A DNA stretch of 64,000 bases from Pseudogymnoascus destructans (GCF_001641265.1 NW_020167529.1:1-64000); one strand, 5' to 3'. Positions 10,594 to 21,272 are shown, numbered from the stretch's first letter. The notes: generated from the letters alone by a model not told the origin. Numbers and translations are program-made.

Positions 10594-12255
10594 GCCAGTG
10601 GGAGTGAATATCAATATGCTTGAGTTTCGTAACTAGCTTCGGGCTCTTTGAGTAAGAGCCGTACGGTCTGCATATTGTCACATTGTAGGATGAACTTCTT
10701 ATTAAGATCAAGTTGATAGTTGAGAAAAATCGCTGCCACCAATAGAGCTGTTTTGCACTATGTGATAGAGCTAGAAGCTCAGCTTCTGTAATTGAGGTTG
10801 ATACGGTTTTCTGCTTTGTACAGCGCCAGTCAATTGCTCCTCCAAAGAGTGTGAAGAGATACCCTTCTGTACTCTTTCTTGTAGCTCCGCAATCTGCGTA
10901 CGAAGCATCACTAGAGCATTGGAAGCATGGTGTATTGATCTTTGGTCCGTACTGGAGGGCTAGATGTTTTGTCTCCTTTAGATAGAGTACAAGTCGATCG
11001 ACTGCTGCCATGTGGTCTGGTCCTGGGTTAACAAGGTATTCGGATAGTTTCTGCACCGTACAGCATATATCTGGTCTTGTAACCACTGCAGCGTAGTTGG
11101 TAGATCCTACTTTCTGTTGATATAGGTGGATTTGATGTTTGTCTGCTTGCCCATCGTATGGAGTGAGATTGTCATTAACCATTGGAACCTTAACTGTTTT
11201 CGACAATGGCGTTACTCTGTACGTAGTCGTTATTTTGTCGATGTATGTGTCCTGGCATAGCCAGAGTGTTCTCTCTGTCCGGTCTCTTATAATTCTTATT
11301 CCTAAGAACCATTCAAGTTCTCCTATTTCACGGAATTCATAGGCTTCCATAAGTTTCGTACGGAACTCTGTTGCTTCTGCCTTGTGGTAGGGATGGCTTA
11401 GAATGCAGATATCGTCTACATAGAAGAACACAATGATTGTAGATAAGACGAATAGACACTGGGCTTCTGGGACCTGTACAAGGCCTAGCTTCTTCAGTGT
11501 ATCTGAAAAGTCGCGGAACCATAGGAGTGGTGACCGTCGGAGTCCATATAAGGCCCTGTTGAGTTTCCAGCATTGTCCTTGCTCCTCATAACCGTCAGCA
11601 CATCGTACGTAGACCTCCTCATCAATGCGGCTGTTTGTAAAGGCATTTATTGCATCTAATTGCTCTGTATCCAAATCGAAGTAGGCTGTAATAGCCATGA
11701 GGGCTCGGAAGGTCTTTGAAGCAAGGGTAGCTGCGTACGTCTCATCATGGATTGAGTAATGCTGTAGGTCCCCTCTTACAACAAGTCTAGCCTTGTATTT
11801 GACAAGGTAGCCATTATCGTCAAATTTGTAGGTAAATACCCACATTAGTGGAATGACAAAACTCCGTACAGTGCTGTCTGGCATCGATTTGAAGGTGTCT
11901 TGCTTCCAAAGGTCTGTTATTTCCTTTTCCGCTGCAGCCTTGAAACCAAGCCTATGAGGGTGGTTTTGAAGCTGGTTCCAATACTTCGGAGCAGCAGGGG
12001 GCTCCGTACGATGTATCTTACGTTTCTGGAACTCTGTACCAACGATGAAAGCTTGGTGCTGGCTTATCCTTGCTTCTGGGTGTGCAATGGTTGCAAGGTA
12101 GATGTCGTGTCTCCGTACGCTGTCTTCTGAATGCTCTGGTGTCATTTCAGGTGTCTGGAGTTGAGGCTCTTCATGTTGGACCTCTATATCCTTTTGAGGT
12201 TCTATCTCTACTGCTTCCTCTTGTTGAAGAGCTGTATCTGTTGTTTCCGCCTCGT
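10594..12255 (-). pseudogene. copia-2 reverse transcriptase and RNase H
   Basis: A long minus-strand frame is open from about 12255 to 10594. It contains the linker, a copia RT with YVDD (FFYVDDICILS) and RNase H (SSDASYADC), ending abruptly in HIDIHSHW where the sequence switches to a plus-strand integrase. Integrase, protease and gag are absent upstream. The RT is the best preserved copia frame in the window, with no internal stop, but the piece cannot be autonomous. CGTACG-type sites lie at the same places as in copia-1. Confidence 0.88.
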
Positions 12256-12942
12256 ACGGCGGATTTCATATTTTTTTTCGAAATAAAAAACCCATTTCAA
12301 CAAAAGGGGGGAAATCAGGGGTAACAAGGGAAATCCCCGACTTTTACCATATAAAAACAGGAGAATCCCCGAATCACCAAGAAATCCATTGCCATTTCTG
12401 TCAATCTATACAAGAAAGCCACCGCAAAACAAGAAAAACCCAAGAACCACAAGTCCGTACATCCAAATCCCTACTTAAACAGCATTCCTACCACCATTTC
12501 TTTGCGCAGCCTCAAGCGCCAACTTCCGCGCATGGGCCCGAGTCCCAGCACGTTCTCCAGGATGAGGAGTGTCATCCTTCGGAGGAGGGGTGGGCTCCCG
12601 ATCATCTTGGGAGGAATCTATAAGCGTTAGCTCGTACGGACTCATAAGAACGCTAAAAGGTACATGAGTCGTAGGATAGGAGATGCAGGGCAGGCAGGGG
12701 CAGAAGGCAGAAGGCAGCCAGGCAGTCCAAGGTATAGATGACCGATATGGAAGAAAGATGGAAGATCCGAATCGAAGTGGCCAACTTCTTTTTCGATCGG
12801 AAATGAGTCACCGGGCGTAGATGTGAATCATCGGGCGTACTTGACACCTTTTTTCCCAAGTTTCTCACACTACAATTTGAGGCTCGTACGGGGATACGTG
12901 GGGGGGTGTGTTGTAATAGTCACATGATCTCACGTGATCTCC
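12256..12942 (+). mobile_element. copia 3' end in plus orientation (noncoding, polypurine tract, LTR start)
   Basis: From 12256 the orientation flips: 12290-12400 matches the 3' noncoding DNA of copia-1 in reverse. It ends in a G-run at 12902-12908, followed by TGTGTTGTAATAGTCACATG, the start of a copia LTR that is soon lost. A remnant of the antisense six-cysteine gene lies inside (12475-12617, minus). CGTACG-type sites are at 12253, 12456, 12634, 12885 and 12941. Confidence 0.7.
12475..12617 (-). pseudogene. Exon 2 remnant of the copia antisense six-cysteine gene
   Basis: On the minus strand an acceptor (CTAAC...TTATAG) is followed by a 143-nt exon ending in TAA. Its product is Pro-rich then basic (EPTPPPKDDTPHPGERAGTR) and clearly resembles exon 2 of gene A (SGTRAFARQKA region). 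The phase is also the same: two bases complete a split codon. Exon 1 with the cysteines is absent or replaced upstream. The position, just inside the 3' end of a copia element and antisense to it, is the same as for gene A. Confidence 0.7.
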
Positions 12943-13027
12943 GTACGGATTATCGGTAAAGCCAAGTATAGGTTACATAGTCAGGAATACATACATTTAT
13001 TACTCAACAGGTTGTAGAAGGTAAAAA

Positions 13028-13140
13028 CCATTGTAGAATAAATGAGAAGAAGTACCTCTTTATATGTTTTTCTATATACAGGTACCTACTTATTTTGCCC
13101 TGAGAGGGGACACTTGCTTGTGGGGGGACACTTGGTTGAT
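13028..13140 (+). repeat. Dispersed repeat shared with 47890-48010
   Basis: A stretch starting TTGTAGAATAAATGAGAAGA and running through a twofold GGGGACACTT motif is found again, about 90 percent identical by eye, just before the pogo element at 48147. It may be part of a longer LTR, but no clear ends were found. Confidence 0.6.
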
Positions 13141-13229
13141 CCGATAGGCGCAGCGCGAAGAATATTACGTTACGATGCAAACAATGAAATTCCTAGCCAG
13201 AGTCTTATGTTATGCCTCTTCTGTGAAGT

Positions 13230-13350
13230 AACCCATCGTACCTTCCCGTTCAAAAGACGTGCCTTCCCTCTACTAATTTCCATATTATGTTAGCGCCTCA
13301 TGTTACAGCTTCGCGCCTTCCGTTGAAGACTTGTGCCTTCCTTCTGCTCG
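13230..13350 (+). repeat. Degenerate dispersed repeat (also 14437-14550)
   Basis: Words such as CATCG(T/C)ACCTTCC and GTGCCTTCC recur in the same order at 14437-14550. The two copies flank the small secreted protein gene in the same orientation. Rest of 13141-13660: no gene seen. Confidence 0.45.
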
Positions 13351-13660
13351 TTACTCTCATAACCATGGAGAAGCACACTCATGTAGACTAGAATCGCAAC
13401 CAAGCTCCAAAAATGATGACAGGTCAAGATGAGGCATAAGACAATATAGGCAGAATATGGTTCGACAATAAAGATACCGAATCAATAACTGCACATAATT
13501 TCGACAACCGAATCCCATCACTTTCTAATGTCCGTATCCCACAACCACTCGTTTCCATCCCTAGATACTCCCCTTCTTCCATTGAAAACCGAATGTTCAC
13601 ACATACAAGGCCACACATACGTAGTGTAGTGTGCCTCTAAATTATAACCCTTCCATCCAT

Positions 13661-13920
13661 TTATTTCCCGGCAGCCTTGAGTGGCTGGTGAACGCCAGTC
13701 GAGGAGAAAGGAATGACCTCTCCATTGGCGTTGCTCATTGCTGCGCTCTCGCTGAGGACTGCGGGAAGCGGTGCGCGGACAACGATCTCTGCACAATGGT
13801 TGTTAGCTGTATTCAGTAGCATATATGCGGGGAGGCATGTTTACCTCCGCTGGATTGAACGGCGGGTGCAGCAATAGCAACAGCGAGGAACGAAGCAATG
13901 GTGAGGATCTTGAACTGCAT
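13661..13920 (-). CDS. Small secreted protein, 67 aa, one intron
   Basis: This gene is easily missed because it is short and spliced. ATG is at 13920-13918, exon 1 is 13845-13920, the intron 13789-13844 (GTAAAC...CTAAC...CAG) and exon 2 ends with TAA at 13661. Residues 1-18 form a signal peptide with an AIAAPA cleavage region. The mature part is about 49 aa, has no cysteine and ends in QPLKAAGK. A TATATAAG element lies 20-30 nt upstream of the ATG. I do not recognise a family. It could be a secreted peptide precursor or effector-like protein. The proper splice signals and good hydrophobic leader argue that it is real. Confidence 0.6.
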
Positions 13921-14436
13921 TATGGCGGTGATATTGGTGTATATAAGGCTTTTTGATGGCTTCTAGAAAGACTGGCTGTCGACCGGCGACGAAATTAAAA
14001 TTTGCAGGCGGAAAAGAATGAGATGGGAGATAGTTTGGATGATAAGGATTGGAACAGACGAGGGGAGAGCGCGGGTTATGTAGGCATTTTTCGAGCAAAG
14101 CAGACTCCTGAGACAAGTTTTGCAACAGAGCCAAGACAAATGGGACGGGAACTAGAGTACCCTACCCAAAAATCATCACCATTGGGACAATTGGGAAAAT
14201 TGGACGGGTGGTGATGTGATACACGCGTGGTTTGAAGAGCAACGAAATGATGCTCGCCAAGTCCCAAACCGGGTTCCACAATGCCGAGGCGCCCGGGGGA
14301 ACGATCTGTGCTTCAGGAACACCAAACGTTTCGTCGAACCCAGGATATAACATGGGCGCAGCGCGAACATTACCATAGATACTAGAATTGAATTCTAAAA
14401 CTTTCAAGGGTCCCTTCGCCCATTTATCACAGTAGA

Positions 14437-14550
14437 CCATCGCACCTTCCTGTTAAAAGACATACGTGCCTTCCAAATTTTTATTGGCATGTCAGCTTCG
14501 CACCTCCTATCTCCATCTCCTGTGCCTTCCTTATGCTCTTCCCATCTAGC
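14437..14550 (+). repeat. Degenerate dispersed repeat (second copy of 13230-13350)
   Basis: It shares CATCGCACCTTCC and several GTGCCTTCC words with 13230-13350. The gap 13921-14660 otherwise shows no supported gene. Confidence 0.45.
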
Positions 14551-14663
14551 CATCGTCCTTTCCTTATTCGGAAGCAACATTAACGCTATTGCGAACCCAT
14601 AATATACATTGTAAGCGTCCCTTTTCGCCCACATACCCATTAGCCAGCACCCACCAACACCCA

Positions 14664-17600
14664 TTATCCCGGGATACACATCTCAATCCAGCTCCCCAGA
14701 TACTCCACCATCCTCTCCACATCCTCCTCCCTCTTCATGATCCTCGTCCCCGCCTGTGCCTTCCCCGCCTCCTTCAACTCCCGCTTCTCGGCCCGCCACG
14801 CCGCATCCCGCAGGCGCACGATATCCTCGAACTCGACCCAGCCGATCCGGCCCCATCCACCACGCGTCCGCGCCTTGGCCTCTGTACTCTCCATCTCGTG
14901 CAGCTTGTACAGTGCCATCCAGTCCCACTTCGCAAGGCTGCGGTGGACTTCGGTCGGTACAGTAGCGTCGGCTTTCATCTCGGTGAGAAGCTCCTTTTGC
15001 AGGTCGCGGAGTGGAGTTTTCTCAGGGTTTGGCGGAGAGGACTCAGTAGAGTTCTTAGCGCGGCTGCGGTGCGCTTTGCTGCCTCGTTTGGAGGTGCGCG
15101 AGCGTTCGTTGTTTGAGCGGTCGCTGCCTTCGCGGTGAGATGGTTCGGAGGTTTCGGTTGTGGGTAGTGGTATGTCTTGGGGTTCTGGGGGTGGTGGATT
15201 GGAGGCGGGAGGCGATGCGGCTGAAGGCCGGAATTGGGGTAGGGTTGGATCACGATATGATTGCAACATATCTGTGAAGTCGTCCTCGTCGGTGGGCAAC
15301 GGGGGTTCTGTTTGGTCTGGGATAGGGTCGCGGAGGACTTCCAGGAGGTCACGGTGGTGCTCATCGACTGGTGTATCCAAACTTTGACTTTCGGGTGACG
15401 AGGCGTCATGTACTGCTATATCTTCATCAGGGGTAGCACCAGATTCAGTGGCTGCGGTGCCGTGTTCGACTGAATATCCTGATGCAGCGAGCAGTACATC
15501 TAGAGGGGCCTCGCGCGTCTCCTCTATCTCGACACCTGTGTTGTTCGGCTCTTCATTCCATAACCTGATTTCCCTTTGCATGTGATGTGCAAGTTCAGCC
15601 TCGAGGCTCTTCTTATCCGAATCATCAGATTCTTTGTCGTTTTTCTCGGCGTAAATCATGTCAACCTGCTCAGCCCACCATTTAAAATATACATTTGTAA
15701 ATAAATGGTGGTGTAGGGCTCTGGTCTTCTTAGACGAAAGCGAAGCAATAGCAGCATCCTCTGCATTTTTAAACAGGTTGTCGAGAAGTTCATTGAACGC
15801 CTGTTGGGCGACTTGGTATAAGACATCTTTTCCTGCGTCCTTCTCTGCGTCAGGTATCTCCATTCCACCCCAACGCTCCGGAACACTGCGCGATGACGTT
15901 GATGGGTTCGATCTGGTTTCGTAGTCGTCCATGTCTTCTGCAAACCGAACCTTCGACGACGATCGTGAGCGAGGAGATGGGGCAGGTATTTGAGGAGCAT
16001 CCTCCGACTTCGTCTCACCAAGAGGGACGTCTTCTTCGATTTTCCAGTCCGAAGGTGCCTCTACTCCCTCCTCTTCATCAGTATAAAACTGGCGCCTCCT
16101 CCACCGCTCATGCATGCGGTCATTAGTAATTGCCTCCTGCTCCATATGGGCGTTGCGCAGCACTCGTCTTGAAGCCTCGTCTATAATTTTAGCTCGTTGG
16201 CTCAGAGGCACCTGATCGAGCGGCATATCCATACCGAGGACTTCGGATACATCGCAAGGCTCAACAATTCCTGGGGGCCAGTTCACATTAATTTCGTCTG
16301 CTAGCTCCTGATTTTCAGATCGTTCGTTCCGGGGTGGAGTACTCTCCTGCTGACTCCGACTTGACAAAATATTTTCCAACACTCTGCTTTGCAAGGTTTC
16401 CAGCGTGGGCGGTGGAGATGACACGACTCCCCAGTAGTTACCAGTCCCGTTCGGTGGGAAATCGTTCATGGCCCGACCGAGGGGGTCTCTAAATACGTCT
16501 TCTTTGTCGCCGTGGTCGTCGCCGCTTGGATTTACAATCCCTTTACCATCAACGATTTCGAGGTCGCCGTCTGGATTGGGCTGTTTCCCTTCCCCAGGAG
16601 AACGTGGATTTGAAGCACGTCCGAATCGACCATCACGGCCAAAGGCACTACTCAGGGGTTGCCTGCTGTGGACAAGTTGATGTGCTTCAACACTATTAAC
16701 TGCATGCTCATCCATACTGTCCAGCATATCTTTCCGCATATTCTTGAATAAAACGTAATACGATCGGAACATCCGTAGAAAGTCTTTTCTATCGACGAAT
16801 CCGTCTCCGTTGATGTCGTACCCATCAAATACCCTTCTGAGCTTGTTCTTGCTTTTCCGAAACGCCAGCCCTTGTAAGTATTCTGGAAAACTGATTAAGT
16901 CGTCGTTGTTTTGGTCGTAGAATGCGAACATGCGGTCGTGTATGAGATTCGGCGCCGCATAGCGGTTTCCGTCCGACGGAACGAGGCAGCGGTCAAATGT
17001 TCGTCGGTCCATGGCCAGAAAAAGTCCGTCTGGGTCGTCGCGCCATTCTGTGTTTGCCATATATGTCCACTGCTCCCAGTAGGCCTCGATTTCGGGCCGA
17101 TCTAGGCCTGTCTCTCTTGTGAGCCTTGTCGTGAGTTCGCGCGTCAACATCTTGACGGCAGTGTCTGGGTCACCAGGATAAAACGCCGACTGCAATTGCC
17201 TCGGTGCATAGTTGGATATAGGAACTCGAATCTTGTAGAAAACGTGTGTCCTGTAGTGGTGGCCTTGGGATTCACAGGATTCACAGAGGTCATAGTCCGC
17301 ACAGTTTGCACAGCGATACCTAATACCGCGGATTGGAACAACTCCGCAAGCATTACATAGCGTCCCACGATGAACATATGCGTTTCGTTTTGTAGCATCT
17401 TCGGATATTCGAAATAGCAGTTGTACCATATGCTGTCCAGCGCGCTGTCGGTTCCACAAGGGATCGTCGAATTCGTCAAATGCGGCCTCGTCGACTAACG
17501 TTTCGCCATCGGTAAGGGGTCTCAGAACCACTGGCGCGCTTTCACCATCAGTATCGTCGGACTCATCGTGGGATGTGTCTGGGTTGTCCTCAGCACCATC

Positions 17601-17819
17601 GCCAGTTCGGGGCATTGGTCGTCGGTGGCGACGGCGAATTGCGTTGGTACGGTGAAGTCCAGGCCCAGACGATGTAATAGGCTCTGCGGTCGTTTCGGTG
17701 CCATCGCTGCTACTGTGTAGGTAGTAAATACCATACACACTTGCCAGGACAGTGACCAGGACAACGGCTATCCTGGGTCTCGAAAGCGTAGTCAAGCCTG
17801 CGCCTAATGAGGCTGACAT
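14664..17819 (-). CDS. Membrane-anchored ZZ-type zinc finger and EF-hand protein
   Basis: A single 1051-aa frame is open from ATG at 17819 to TAA-side end 14664. I chose the ATG beginning MSASLGAG because the upstream in-frame extension has no ATG. Residues 17-34 are one hydrophobic helix (signal anchor). A ZZ zinc finger lies at about 155-195 (CNAC...CANC...CESC...HH). Two EF-hands follow: DQNNDDLISFPEYL (about 302) and DINGDGFVDRKDF (about 335), both with good calcium ligands. The rest is low-complexity and acidic, with a Lys/Arg-rich C-terminal part. This domain order is found in fungal proteins of unknown role. It probably binds calcium at a membrane. No intron is evident. Confidence 0.88.
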   Translation of the reverse strand: MSASLGAGLTTLSRPRIAVVLVTVLASVYGIYYLHSSSDGTETTAEPITSSGPGLHRTNAIRRRHRRPMPRTGDGAEDNPDTSHDESDDTDGESAPVVLRPLTDGETLVDEAAFDEFDDPLWNRQRAGQHMVQLLFRISEDATKRNAYVHRGTLCNACGVVPIRGIRYRCANCADYDLCESCESQGHHYRTHVFYKIRVPISNYAPRQLQSAFYPGDPDTAVKMLTRELTTRLTRETGLDRPEIEAYWEQWTYMANTEWRDDPDGLFLAMDRRTFDRCLVPSDGNRYAAPNLIHDRMFAFYDQNNDDLISFPEYLQGLAFRKSKNKLRRVFDGYDINGDGFVDRKDFLRMFRSYYVLFKNMRKDMLDSMDEHAVNSVEAHQLVHSRQPLSSAFGRDGRFGRASNPRSPGEGKQPNPDGDLEIVDGKGIVNPSGDDHGDKEDVFRDPLGRAMNDFPPNGTGNYWGVVSSPPPTLETLQSRVLENILSSRSQQESTPPRNERSENQELADEINVNWPPGIVEPCDVSEVLGMDMPLDQVPLSQRAKIIDEASRRVLRNAHMEQEAITNDRMHERWRRRQFYTDEEEGVEAPSDWKIEEDVPLGETKSEDAPQIPAPSPRSRSSSKVRFAEDMDDYETRSNPSTSSRSVPERWGGMEIPDAEKDAGKDVLYQVAQQAFNELLDNLFKNAEDAAIASLSSKKTRALHHHLFTNVYFKWWAEQVDMIYAEKNDKESDDSDKKSLEAELAHHMQREIRLWNEEPNNTGVEIEETREAPLDVLLAASGYSVEHGTAATESGATPDEDIAVHDASSPESQSLDTPVDEHHRDLLEVLRDPIPDQTEPPLPTDEDDFTDMLQSYRDPTLPQFRPSAASPPASNPPPPEPQDIPLPTTETSEPSHREGSDRSNNERSRTSKRGSKAHRSRAKNSTESSPPNPEKTPLRDLQKELLTEMKADATVPTEVHRSLAKWDWMALYKLHEMESTEAKARTRGGWGRIGWVEFEDIVRLRDAAWRAEKRELKEAGKAQAGTRIMKREEDVERMVEYLGSWIEMCIPG

Positions 17820-18270
17820 TTGGGTCAGAATCAAAGACGCGTTGCTGGTTTCAGAAGTAGTTTGCGTCTATAAACCATGGCAGTAAGGTCATCGCTATTG
17901 TCAATATATTATGACCAGCGGAAGTTTTATTCAAATGAAGGTGGTGATAGTAGTGTTTCGTGTAGTATTGTTTGCTTCGTTGACGGGAGCAGGTTGGACT
18001 GAGGAGGTTGGCGAATTTCAGCCTTGTGGTCCGTGTGCTGACAATTTATTAGTTTGGCGATCTTGAGCTTCTGTCAGTCAACAAGTATTTATATGGGGGA
18101 GGCGCTTTGCATTGCTAATGTGACTCCTATTACTACTACTACTAAAACAAACGGCTAATAGAGAACCAAAGTTTCACATATAGCTAATATTACTAGGTTG
18201 TGGTAGATCTATTAAATAGCGATATGCCTTCGCGACCACCAAATATTGTAGGTACCTTTATATAGTAAAT
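17820..18270. other. Intergenic, upstream of the ZZ/EF-hand gene
   Basis: I see no coding frame or repeat here beyond a short ACT microsatellite at about 18133-18145. It presumably holds the promoter of the gene at 14664-17819. Confidence 0.4.
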
Positions 18271-18279
18271 TATATGGAA

Positions 18280-18960
18280 AGGTACATAGATCAATTATTT
18301 TACAAAAATTATCACTTCCACTCCCATCCTACTCAAGCGCCGATTGGAGCTGCCGCGCAAGCTGGCTCCCGGGTTCGAGCAAGCTCAAAGCCTGGCTCAA
18401 ATCCAGGCTCGGATCCAGGCTCGGGTTCGAACTCAAACCCAGGTTCGAACCCAGGCTCGGGCTTAGAGCCAGCTTCTGGGTCCGGAATTCCAGTCCTCTG
18501 GAGGAATTGGGTTGCCAGCTGAAATATGAGCTTTTACCCTCTTCTTCCGGAGGCGCTCCTGTTTCCGGGCCTCAACCCCCGCCCCGTAGAGCTGCTTACG
18601 GGCCCGGTTGGCAGCTTGCCGGGCCGCTCGGGCTTCCTTCGCCTAGGCCTTCTAGGCTATAAGCTCAGCTTTAGGAGCCCGAAGCTCCTAGGCCCGGTCA
18701 GCATTAAGCTCACCCCCAACCTAACGCCGGGCCCGGCTCCTACCCTTCCCCTTTTTCTGCTCTTTAGCCTGCTGCCGTAGAACCCTTAGATCGAGCTGCT
18801 AAGGCTGGCCTAAGGCTAACACCTCTGTAGTGCTAGTAGCCTAATTATATACGCTATTTAAGCTGAAACCCTCTACTACCTACCCTACCACTACGCTAAT
18901 TAACCCCAAAACCCTCTTCTTTCAAGGGTTTAGAACAGGGGCTATAGCAGTGGCCAGCTA
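18280..18960 (-). pseudogene. pogo-type transposase C-terminal remnant
   Basis: On the minus strand a basic coiled stretch (ARAARQAANRARKQLYGAG, then VEARKQERLRKKR) matches the C-terminal tail style of pogo/Fot1 transposases, including the remnant at 47640-47730. CAG/TAG-type stops interrupt it. The 18380-18480 part has become an imperfect repeat of CCAGGCTCGGGTTCGAA. It is too short and damaged to function. Confidence 0.5.
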
Positions 18961-18996
18961 TAATGATATATGGTTACGCTCGCGCTACATCCCACT

Positions 18997-19203
18997 TGTT
19001 ACGATCCCACATCACAGCTGCTAGCAACTATGGGAACAGGCACCTATAGTAGCAACCAAGGTTACAAGGGATCGCTAAGCGCACAGCTACATATAATGAG
19101 GAATGCCTCACCTTCTTCCTTCCTTTCATCTTCTTCTCTCTTTAGATTCAATCTAGCTTACTTTACCGAGACTAGCATCATGACCTCTATGACAATTATA
19201 ACA
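18997..19203 (+). repeat. Degenerate LTR related to the LTR at 46702-46972
   Basis: It starts TGTTACGATCCCACATCACA and ends ATTATAACA, and shares its order of words with 46702-46972, including TTTAGATTCAATCTAG. No target duplication is seen. 19204-19420 holds nothing recognisable. Confidence 0.65.
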
Positions 19204-20797
19204 TAAGATTAAATTTCACCTTTCTTTTGCTCTCTAAGCGTGAACCTTGATATTGAAATTCGAAATCCCTTCTTTAGAAATCCTACTATATCCTAAAGTC
19301 GATTCTAGGACCTTATAGAGGTTGAAACATAAAGTTGGCTCCTGTAGCAGTCAGCTCGACAGAATATCACCAACTTCATAGATCAGACCTTTCATAACGC
19401 TCCCTTAACAAGGAATATAGTGTAATGGTGGGTGCACCAGATGTGAGAATCTAGCCACCCAAGGAAGGGATGAATTTACTAAGACAACACACTGTCTTAG
19501 CAAAAAGAGCCAAAGGGCCGTAGCTTAGACTATTCCACAACACAGCAATCAGGTGTGTGATGTAGTGAAGTGGTTCAGACAAGTTGCAACAAATGTTGAG
19601 TCTGGGAACTCAGGGGTAAGTCAGAGGTTAACACCTCACTGACTTTTCAGAAACAAGGAGTAACAAGATGAATGCTTGGAAGCTTGGAAAAGACGTGGAA
19701 GTATGTGATAGTCGATTTACTGTATTGTCTGCTTGCCCTTTCTTAAGGAAAGGGCAATCCTATTTATGCTAAAGGAGTGTAGTTCTCTCATTTTCCAAGA
19801 CTTTCCATGACTAACCAAGCTTAGTAACTGTAGTCGATGTAAGAGAATCCCATAGAACCATCTCTTAGGTTCGTAGCCTATAGGAAGTAAAAGGAGGTCC
19901 AAGGTCAGAGTACCCTGATAGACAAATTATGTCATAGACAAATTATGTCATAGACAAATTATGTCATAGACAAATTATGTCATAACTTAACCAATCTTGT
20001 GGGTAACTAAAGAGCGATGACATGTAATGAATCATAGAGGTTCGTAGGAGCTTTTAGAGCTATCGTTCATGCTCCTAGGCCTCTAGTTGGTAGAGATATG
20101 TCATGTGGTAGTATGAGTGATGTCATGTAATGAATCATAGAGGGTTGTAGAGATATGCTATGTGGTAATATCGGCCCAGTAACTAAGGAGCGATGACGTG
20201 TAATGAATCATAGATGGTTGTAGCAATCGTTGAGTAGTATTGCTCTTGTTGTTGGTGTGATAAGCCAAAATATGTATAGTGACTTGTAGGTTTGAGGAGG
20301 AGATTTCCAAGTTTGCTCTTGAGTTTGATAGCAAACTGAGTGCAACGAATGTCAGTATGACAAGATGGTTCTATGGGATTCTCTTACGTCGACTACAGTT
20401 ACCAAGCCTGGTTAGTCATGGAAAGTCTTGGAAAATGAGAGAACTACACTCCTTTAGCATAAATAGGATTGCCCTTTCCTTAAGAAAGGGCAAGCAGACA
20501 ATACAGTAAATCGACTATCACATACTTCCACGTCTTTTCCAAGCTTCCAAGCATTGATCTTGTTACTCCTTGTTTCTGAAAAGCCAGTGAGGTGCTAACC
20601 TCTGACTTATCCCTGAGTTCTCAGACTCAACATTTGTACAACTTGTCTAAACCACTCCACTACATCATACACTTGATTGCTGCGTTGTGGAATAGTCTAA
20701 GCTATGACCCTTTGGCTCTTTTTCTAAGACAGTGTCTTGTCTTAGTAAAATCATCCCTTCCTTGGGTGGCTAGATTCTCACATCTGGTGCACCCACC

Positions 20798-21272
20798 TGT
20801 AACGCTGACTTCTAAACGATAGAAGACACAGAGGTTCTCTTGCGTAAAGGTTTACTTATCAGAGGAGGCAGGGGATCAGACACAAAGGCTTCAAGTAACA
20901 CGTTACTAGTATATAACAAATACTGTATTGAGTTGAGCACGAAGCTCCTATCTAAGGAAATACTATCTACTTATATAGTGGCGTCGTGCCTAGTGGACTC
21001 TTGGGAACTCACTCGAGTCCTCGGAGTCCTGGACTCTTAGGATTCTTCTCATCATCCTGCGACTCCGTCACGTGCCTAGTGGACTCCTGGGAACTCACTC
21101 GAGTCCTCGGAGTCCTGGACTCTTAGGACTCTTCTCATCATCCTGCGAGTCCGTCACGTGATACTTTCAGAACTACTATTCCCCGCTGCCCCTCCAGGTA
21201 CCAGGGCCGGTCTCATGCGACCTCCCTCCTTCCTGTCCTGTAGTTGGCCAGCCTTCTTGTTCCGTCGTAACA
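20798..21272 (-). repeat. Family A 3' LTR of copy 2
   Basis: A 475-bp LTR with TG...CA ends, directly preceded on its left by the TSD CCACC inside the foldback arm. Confidence 0.97.

Noticed and set aside
12653..12868. Possible exon 1 for the gene A remnant at 12475-12617
   Set aside because: The frame is open but lacks the CX2C pairs and has no convincing donor, so the cysteine exon is taken as lost.
14683..14928. Gly/Glu-rich minus-strand frame overlapping the ZZ/EF-hand gene 3' end
   Set aside because: Shadow frame of the longer gene in the same strand, produced by biased composition.
19919..19983. Four 16-bp direct repeats that might suggest a CRISPR-like array
   Set aside because: The units are tandem without spacers, within a foldback element of a eukaryotic genome.
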